From an uncultured Eubacteriales bacterium (lineage in GTDB: Bacteria > Bacillota > Clostridia > Oscillospirales > Acutalibacteraceae), in assembly GCA_900320925.1 (NCBI GenBank), contig ONUD01000220.1, positions 1-12,032 of the forward strand: 12,032 nucleotides of DNA, read 5' to 3'. Shown piece after piece: positions 7,346 through 12,032 of the stretch. Under the pieces are notes generated by a model. It searched no databases. It was not told where the DNA came from and saw only the letters and a list, made by a program, of their open reading frames with translations. How positions within the stretch are numbered: position 1 is the first letter of the stretch; the number at the start of each line of letters is the position of its first letter. A program made the translations under genes and the position numbers.

Positions 7346-8229
7346 CAACGAAACAAACCGGTACCAATATCGGTACCATGCAGACAGGCTATGCTGCCAA
7401 AAGAAAAGCAGCTAATATCGCTGTATATGTGATACTCTCCGTGATGGTTGTAATCTGGATCTTTCCGATTGTGTGGCTGGTACTCCAGTCCCTGCGTGGT
7501 GAGGCGGGTATCTCTACTTCCTACTTCTTCCCGAAACAGATTACCTTTGATAACTATATCAGACTGTTTACCGACGAGAGATTCCCCTATGGCAAATGGA
7601 TTCTCAATACCCTGCTGGTTGCCATCTTCTCCTGCATTATCTCTACCCTGTTTATCCTCATGGTGAGTTATGCCTTCTCCCGTCTGCGTTTCAAATCCAG
7701 AAAAACATTCCTGAACCTTGGTCTGATTCTCGGTATGTTCCCTGGCTTCATGTCCATGGCTGCTGTCTACAGCATTATGGAACTGATTGGTCTGAAACAG
7801 CAGCTCTTTGCTCTGGTAATCGTCTACTCCGCCGGTTCGGGTCTTGGCTACCAGATTGCAAAAGGCTTCTTTGATACCATCCCGCGTTCTTTGGATGAAG
7901 CTGCCAAAATTGACGGTGCAACCAGAAACCAGATCTTCTGGATTATCATCCTGCCACTGTCAAAGCCCATCATCGTGTATACCGCTTTGACAACTTTCAT
8001 CGGCCCGTGGGCAGACTACATCTTCGTCAGCTACTTCATGAAAGACAAGGTGGAAAGCTATACCGTGGCTCTCGGTCTTTACAAGATGCTGGATAATCAG
8101 GTCATCAATGACTACTTTACCACATTCTGTGCCGGTGCCGTATTGATTGCAATCCCCATCACCATTCTGTTTACCATCATGCAGCGTTTCTATGTTGCAG
8201 GCGTGACAGGCGGTGCCGTGAAAGGCTGA
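7342..8229 (+). CDS. malG: Maltodextrin ABC transporter permease, MalG type
   Basis: This is the second membrane subunit of the importer (295 aa, the usual MalG length), partner of the upstream MalF-like protein. There are six likely membrane helices, starting with residues 26-50. The conserved EAA loop lies at about 183-205 (SLDEAAKIDGAT, then IIILPLSKP), the site where the ATPase subunit would bind. The C-terminus (RFYVAGVTGGAVKG) is the family's typical ending. The start overlaps the malF stop by four bases (ATGA), and GGAGGAG lies just before it inside malF. No ATPase gene follows: the next gene encodes an amylase, so the ATPase must be encoded elsewhere. Confidence 0.93.
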   Translation: MTTKQTGTNIGTMQTGYAAKRKAANIAVYVILSVMVVIWIFPIVWLVLQSLRGEAGISTSYFFPKQITFDNYIRLFTDERFPYGKWILNTLLVAIFSCIISTLFILMVSYAFSRLRFKSRKTFLNLGLILGMFPGFMSMAAVYSIMELIGLKQQLFALVIVYSAGSGLGYQIAKGFFDTIPRSLDEAAKIDGATRNQIFWIIILPLSKPIIVYTALTTFIGPWADYIFVSYFMKDKVESYTVALGLYKMLDNQVINDYFTTFCAGAVLIAIPITILFTIMQRFYVAGVTGGAVKG

Positions 8230-8242
8230 TTCTCACTACTCC

Positions 8243-8280
8243 AAAGCAGGGACGCTTTACCGCTTCCCTGCTTTATTTTT
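8243..8280 (+). terminator. Terminator-like hairpin between malG and the amylase gene
   Basis: AAAGCAGGGA (8243-8252) pairs perfectly with TCCCTGCTTT (8265-8274), giving a 10-bp stem with a 12-nt loop followed by ATTTTT (8275-8280). It starts 14 nt after the malG stop. No usable promoter lies between it and the amylase start, so the amylase is probably expressed by read-through and the hairpin would reduce its level. Confidence 0.75.
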
Positions 8281-8300
8281 GACTGAAAGGGAGCATGGCA

Positions 8301-10043
8301 ATGAAAGCAAAACAATTAGCAGCAAGTGTTCTTACAGCCGCACTGCTCTTAGGAGGTTGCAGCGGCAGAATCTATACCGATAATCAGCAGCCGTCAGCAC
8401 CGGAAAGTGAAGTTTCTCAGGTTCCTGAAGGCCCTCAGCTTCCCGAAAACGGCGGCTTCGGAACTGTGTCCTACAGCTTCTCGGAGGACAAGTACCGCAC
8501 GTTCTATGAAATTTTCCCCTATTCGTTTTATGACTCGAACGGTGACGGAATCGGTGACCTGAACGGGATTACCGAAAAGCTGGATTATCTCAATGACGGC
8601 GATACAGCTACGACCGATGACCTCGGCATTGAGGGAATCTGGCTGATGCCGGTCATGCAGTCACCGTCCTACCATAAATACAATGTTACCGACTACATGA
8701 CCATTGACAAGGACTACGGCACCAATGACGATATGAAAAAAATGCTGGACGAAGCACATAAACGGCATATCCGTGTGATTATTGACTTAGTGGTCAACCA
8801 CTCCTCCCGTACCAATGAATGGTTTGTCAAGGCACTGGAAGAACTCAAAGAGGGCAAAACCGATGGTTATGCCGATTACTACCACTTCAAACAGAACAAC
8901 AAGGAACGTGGCTGGCATGAAGCAGGTGTCGGTGACTGGTACTATGAGGGACAGTTTGACGTGGATATGCCCGACCTGAACCTTGAAAATGAATCGCTCC
9001 GTGAGGAATTGCAGGAAATCATGAAATACTGGCTGGACATGGGGGTAGACGGTTTCCGTCTGGACGCAGTTTGGTGGTTCGAGAGCGGCAATACCTTCAA
9101 TGATGATGAAGGCTCCATTGAAGAGCTGAAATGGATGTATGACTATGCCAAGACCGTCAATCCTGATGTCTACATGGTGGGCGAGTGCTGGAAGGATACC
9201 TCCACCATCAAGAAATTCTACCAGTCGGGTATCGACAGCTTCTTCAATTTCGATATGCAGGGAACTACCGGACGTGCCAACAGTGCCGTCAATACCTCCA
9301 ATGCACAGGTCTTTGTGGAGTATCTGGAAAAGTGGCAGAAGAGCCTTCGTGAAGAAAATGAAAATGCTATTGATGCCGTCTTTATCTCCAATCACGATAC
9401 TGCCAGAAGTGCCAGCTTTATCAGCTCCAATACGGGCAGGAGGCTTGCTGCTGCCTTGTACCTCCTGTCACCGGGTAACTCGTTTGTCTACTACGGAGAG
9501 GAAATCGGCATGACAGGTTCACAGAATGACCCCGAAAAACGAACCGGCATGTACTGGTCGGCAACGGATACCAAAGGCTATGTAGAAACGATTCCCGAAG
9601 CCAGGGCAGACGGCAAGCCGGATACTGCCGTTGACGAGCAGATAAAAGATGACAGTTCCCTCCAAAGCTTCTACCGGAGAGCGATTGCCCTGAAAAATCA
9701 GAATCCGGAAATTGCCCGTGGTACGCTCACGGCAGTGGATCTGGGCGATAAGGCAACTGCCGGTTATATCACAGAATACAACGGTTCCAAGGTAATGGTA
9801 ATTTTCAACCTTGCCGACAAACAGGCAGAGGTGAATGTGCCGGAAAGCACGCTGAAAATCAGTGAAGTACGGGGCTATCTGGATGCCAATGCCGAAGAGA
9901 ATACCCAACAGACCAATGTGGATGACCTGTTTGCCGTAGGCACGCCTGCTGTATCGGAGGATGCTCCCGCAGACAAGGGAGAATTTTCGATTTCAGGTCA
10001 GACCCTGACCATGCCTGCCAACAGTGTGATTGTACTGAAGTAA
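8301..10043 (+). CDS. Lipid-anchored alpha-amylase, glycoside hydrolase family 13
   Basis: This exported enzyme (580 aa) should hydrolyse alpha-1,4 bonds in starch or maltodextrins at the cell surface. A lipoprotein signal peptide ends in LLLGG before Cys20, followed by a Pro/Ser/Glu-rich spacer (about 29-50). The GH13 barrel shows all usual regions: Asp/Gly Ca2+-binding-like loop DSNGDGIGDLNG (78-89), region I DLVVNH (162-167), region V MPDLN (223-227), region II GFRLD with nucleophile Asp255, region III with acid/base Glu295 (VGECW), and region IV NHD with Asp366. A beta-sandwich domain ends in SVIVLK. MPDLN is the signature of the group intermediate between oligo-1,6-glucosidases and neopullulanases (GH13_36), which includes other lipoprotein amylases; this subfamily call is inference. 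An ATG at 8295 is only one base from AAAGGGAG, while the ATG at 8301 is seven bases away and is preferred. It ends the maltodextrin operon. Confidence 0.93.
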   Translation: MKAKQLAASVLTAALLLGGCSGRIYTDNQQPSAPESEVSQVPEGPQLPENGGFGTVSYSFSEDKYRTFYEIFPYSFYDSNGDGIGDLNGITEKLDYLNDGDTATTDDLGIEGIWLMPVMQSPSYHKYNVTDYMTIDKDYGTNDDMKKMLDEAHKRHIRVIIDLVVNHSSRTNEWFVKALEELKEGKTDGYADYYHFKQNNKERGWHEAGVGDWYYEGQFDVDMPDLNLENESLREELQEIMKYWLDMGVDGFRLDAVWWFESGNTFNDDEGSIEELKWMYDYAKTVNPDVYMVGECWKDTSTIKKFYQSGIDSFFNFDMQGTTGRANSAVNTSNAQVFVEYLEKWQKSLREENENAIDAVFISNHDTARSASFISSNTGRRLAAALYLLSPGNSFVYYGEEIGMTGSQNDPEKRTGMYWSATDTKGYVETIPEARADGKPDTAVDEQIKDDSSLQSFYRRAIALKNQNPEIARGTLTAVDLGDKATAGYITEYNGSKVMVIFNLADKQAEVNVPESTLKISEVRGYLDANAEENTQQTNVDDLFAVGTPAVSEDAPADKGEFSISGQTLTMPANSVIVLK

Positions 10044-10047
10044 AAGC

Positions 10048-10084
10048 AATACCCGTTCCCAAAAAGGAACGGGTATTCTTTATG
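10048..10084. terminator. Bidirectional terminator shared by the amylase and asnB genes
   Basis: AATACCCGTTCC (10048-10059) pairs with GGAACGGGTATT (10066-10077), a perfect 12-bp stem around a 6-nt loop. On the plus strand TCTTTAT follows; on the minus strand GCTTTTAC follows. It lies between two convergent genes, four bases after the amylase stop and directly at the asnB stop (10080-10082), so it can serve both. Confidence 0.85.
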
Positions 10085-11930
10085 GACGGTTGATTTTATC
10101 GTCACTGCCAAAATAGATATTGTACCATACGAGAAAAACATAAATCGTCCAGATTTTACGGCTGTTGTCCTCTTTGCCGTTGAAGTGGTCGTCGAGGTAG
10201 GAAATCAGCCTTTCGGTATGGAAGAACTGCTGTGCGGTTTCGGACTGGAACATGGCTTTGACAATATTGTAATATTTTTCGTCCCGCAGCCATACTCTGG
10301 TGGGAACGGGGAAACCAAGCTTTTTCTTTTGGGCAGTAGCTTTGGGGAGATGGCGGAGTGCCGCCTGACGCATGGCATATTTGGTGGTACCCTTGGCAAT
10401 ACGCAGTTTGGTCGGAATCGTGCGGGCAACATTCCAGACTTCCCTGTCAAGGAAGGGGACACGCAGTTCCAGAGAGTTTGCCATGCTCATGCGGTCGGCT
10501 TTCAGGAGAATGTCACCGACCATCCACAGATTGATGTCCAGATACTGCATTTTTGTCACGTCATCAAGGTGCTTGACACGCTGGTAGAATGTTTGGCAGA
10601 GATCCTGCGGACGTGTCACAAGGGAGCTGTCCTTGAGGAGCAGTTTCTTTTCGGCATCGTCATACATAAAGGCATTGCCGATAAATTTATCCTCGGTTTT
10701 TCTTGCACCACGCAGGATATAGCCCCTGCCCTTGACGTGAGGCCATTTTTTCGCCCACCGTGCCAGTGCATAACGCAGTTTTTGCGGCAGAATGGCCTGA
10801 TAGAAGCGGAATACATGGGGTTCATTGTAGACCGTGTAGCCGCCGAATAATTCGTCTGCCCCCTCTCCCGAAAGCACCACTTTGACATACTGACTGGCAA
10901 GGCGGCACACAAAATACAGGGCGATACAGGACGGGTCTGCTAACGGCTGATCCATGTGATACTGTACTTTCGGCACGGCTGACCAGAATTCCTCTGAGCC
11001 AATGAGATGGGTATGGTGTTCCACACCGATTTCTTTGGACAGGTTTTCCGCCCAGCTGATTTCATTGTACCGCTCTCCGAAGTCAAAGCCCACCGTAAAG
11101 GTTTTCTGGTCGGCAAAATAGGTGGATACATAGCTGGAATCCACGCCGCTGGACAAAAAGCACCCTACTTCTACATCACTGATTTTATGAGCATTGACGG
11201 AATTTTCAAAGACCTGCTCAATGCGGTCAACAGCGTCACTGGCTTTCAGATGTTCGTCGGGGGTAAAGACCGCTTCAAAGTATCGGGTAGTGGTGACTTT
11301 GCCGTCACGGTACCACAGATAATGTCCCGGCAGCAGGCAGTAAATGCCTTCAAAGAATGTTTCAGGCGGTACGACATACTGAAATGACAAATAGTTGTCA
11401 AGAGCCTTGCGGTTGAGTTTTTTCTGATATTTTGGAAATTCCAGAATACTCTTGATTTCGGAAGCATACACCAATTCGTTGTCAATGACGGCATAGTGCA
11501 TGGGTTTGATACCGAAAAAGTCCCTTGCAATGAAAACCGAGCCGTCTTTTTTGTTGTACACCGCAAAGCCGAACATTCCCCTCAGTCTGTCCAACAGCTT
11601 TTCCTGCCATTCCTCGAAGCCGTGTACCAACACCTCCGAATCGGTATTGGTTCGGAACGTATGCCCTCGTTCAGACAGTTCTTTTCGCAGTTCCTGATAG
11701 TTATAGATTTCCCCGTTGAACATCAGTACCAGACTTTGATCTTCATTATAGATAGGCTGATGACCGCTGTCGAGGTCGATAATACTCAAGCGTCGGAATC
11801 CCATGGAAATATGTTCATCCTTGTAGTAACCAACGCTGTCGGGACCTCTGTGGGTAATGACCTCTGTCATGTTTTCCAGCACCTGATCCCTGTCAATGAT
11901 TTCCCCTGTAAAGCCGCACAGGCCGCACAT
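10080..11930 (-). CDS. asnB: Asparagine synthetase, glutamine-hydrolysing (class II amidotransferase)
   Basis: This cytoplasmic enzyme (616 aa) makes asparagine from aspartate, ATP and glutamine. The mature N-terminus would be Cys2 (MCGLCGF), the Ntn-type glutaminase nucleophile. The glutaminase domain (about 2-210) shows HRGPDS (27-32), RRLSIIDL (46-53), FNGEIYNY (71-78) and TDSE (96-99). The synthetase domain shows the PPi-loop SSGVDSS (260-266), SGEGADELFGGY (354-365), and a later DRMSMANSLELRVPFLDRE stretch. The length fits the roughly 610-630 aa Bacillota type rather than the 554-aa E. coli enzyme. The ATG at 11930 is fixed by the Cys2 requirement and by GGAGGAGG about 8 nt upstream. It stands as a single gene with its own promoter and shared terminator. 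Related amidotransferases modify lipids or peptides, but nothing in the neighbourhood suggests that. Confidence 0.94.
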   Translation of the reverse strand: MCGLCGFTGEIIDRDQVLENMTEVITHRGPDSVGYYKDEHISMGFRRLSIIDLDSGHQPIYNEDQSLVLMFNGEIYNYQELRKELSERGHTFRTNTDSEVLVHGFEEWQEKLLDRLRGMFGFAVYNKKDGSVFIARDFFGIKPMHYAVIDNELVYASEIKSILEFPKYQKKLNRKALDNYLSFQYVVPPETFFEGIYCLLPGHYLWYRDGKVTTTRYFEAVFTPDEHLKASDAVDRIEQVFENSVNAHKISDVEVGCFLSSGVDSSYVSTYFADQKTFTVGFDFGERYNEISWAENLSKEIGVEHHTHLIGSEEFWSAVPKVQYHMDQPLADPSCIALYFVCRLASQYVKVVLSGEGADELFGGYTVYNEPHVFRFYQAILPQKLRYALARWAKKWPHVKGRGYILRGARKTEDKFIGNAFMYDDAEKKLLLKDSSLVTRPQDLCQTFYQRVKHLDDVTKMQYLDINLWMVGDILLKADRMSMANSLELRVPFLDREVWNVARTIPTKLRIAKGTTKYAMRQAALRHLPKATAQKKKLGFPVPTRVWLRDEKYYNIVKAMFQSETAQQFFHTERLISYLDDHFNGKEDNSRKIWTIYVFLVWYNIYFGSDDKINRP

Positions 11931-11962
11931 GATTATTCCTCCTCCATGATTGTTGCAACTTC

Positions 11963-11991
11963 ATTTTATCACATTATGGTGGTGTTTGCAA
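11963..11991 (-). promoter_or_regulatory. Promoter of asnB
   Basis: Read on the minus strand, TTGCAA (11986-11991), a 17-nt spacer and TAAAAT (11963-11968) form a good vegetative promoter. The start of transcription would be near 11956, inside the palindrome GTTGCAAC (11952-11959). Beyond the promoter, to the window end at 12032, no further gene is visible. Confidence 0.68.
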
Positions 11992-12032
11992 GGTTCTTTT
12001 TCGTGCATTCCGCACAACAAATCAATCAATAA

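Noticed and set aside
8279..8300. TTGACT as the -35 box of a separate amylase promoter
   Set aside because: No -10 box is found at suitable spacing; the position would fall inside the coding sequence.

Overview
The window reads as chromosomal DNA of a Gram-positive, low-to-mid GC Bacillota, most likely a gut or rumen Clostridia of the Oscillospiraceae/Ruminococcaceae type. The reasons are strong GGAGG-type ribosome binding sites, lipobox-anchored exported proteins instead of periplasmic ones, a Thr/Ser-rich linker behind the lipid anchor, an ABC sugar importer with no ATPase gene of its own, and TTGxxx-17-TAxxAT promoters. The taxonomic placement is inference from style; there is no rRNA or other marker gene.

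Layout: (1) Bases 1-842, minus strand: the N-terminal 280 codons of a FlaA1/CapD-type membrane nucleotide-sugar dehydratase/epimerase, cut by the window edge, with its own promoter at 878-906. (2) Bases 1178-3748, minus strand: a complete P2A-type (SERCA/PMCA-like) Ca2+-transporting ATPase, followed by an intrinsic terminator at 1041-1087. (3) Bases 3749-4265: a divergent intergenic region with an orphan terminator-like hairpin, a clear plus-strand promoter (4112-4140) and a structured 5' leader. (4) Bases 4266-10043, plus strand: a maltodextrin uptake and degradation operon made of a binding lipoprotein (malE-like), two permeases (malF, malG; ATGA overlap) and a lipid-anchored GH13 alpha-amylase. 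A hairpin with a T-run follows malE, malG and the amylase. (5) Bases 10080-11930, minus strand: a glutamine-hydrolysing asparagine synthetase (asnB), convergent with the amylase across a shared bidirectional terminator, with its promoter at 11963-11991.

How the genes work together: the amylase and the binding protein should both be tethered to the outer face of the cell membrane. The amylase would trim starch or long maltodextrins, MalE would capture the products and MalF/MalG would import them. The energising ATPase must come from elsewhere, as with the shared MsmX/MsmK proteins of other Bacillota. The hairpins between cistrons suggest stepped expression, with the binding protein made in excess. 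The flanking genes (Ca2+ pump, surface-polysaccharide enzyme, asparagine synthetase) look like independent transcription units.

I found no phage, insertion sequence, CRISPR array, toxin-antitoxin pair or defence locus, and nothing I would call a previously undescribed system. The points most worth a second look are regulatory: the hairpin-punctuated operon, the structured leader and the orphan hairpin in the divergent region.
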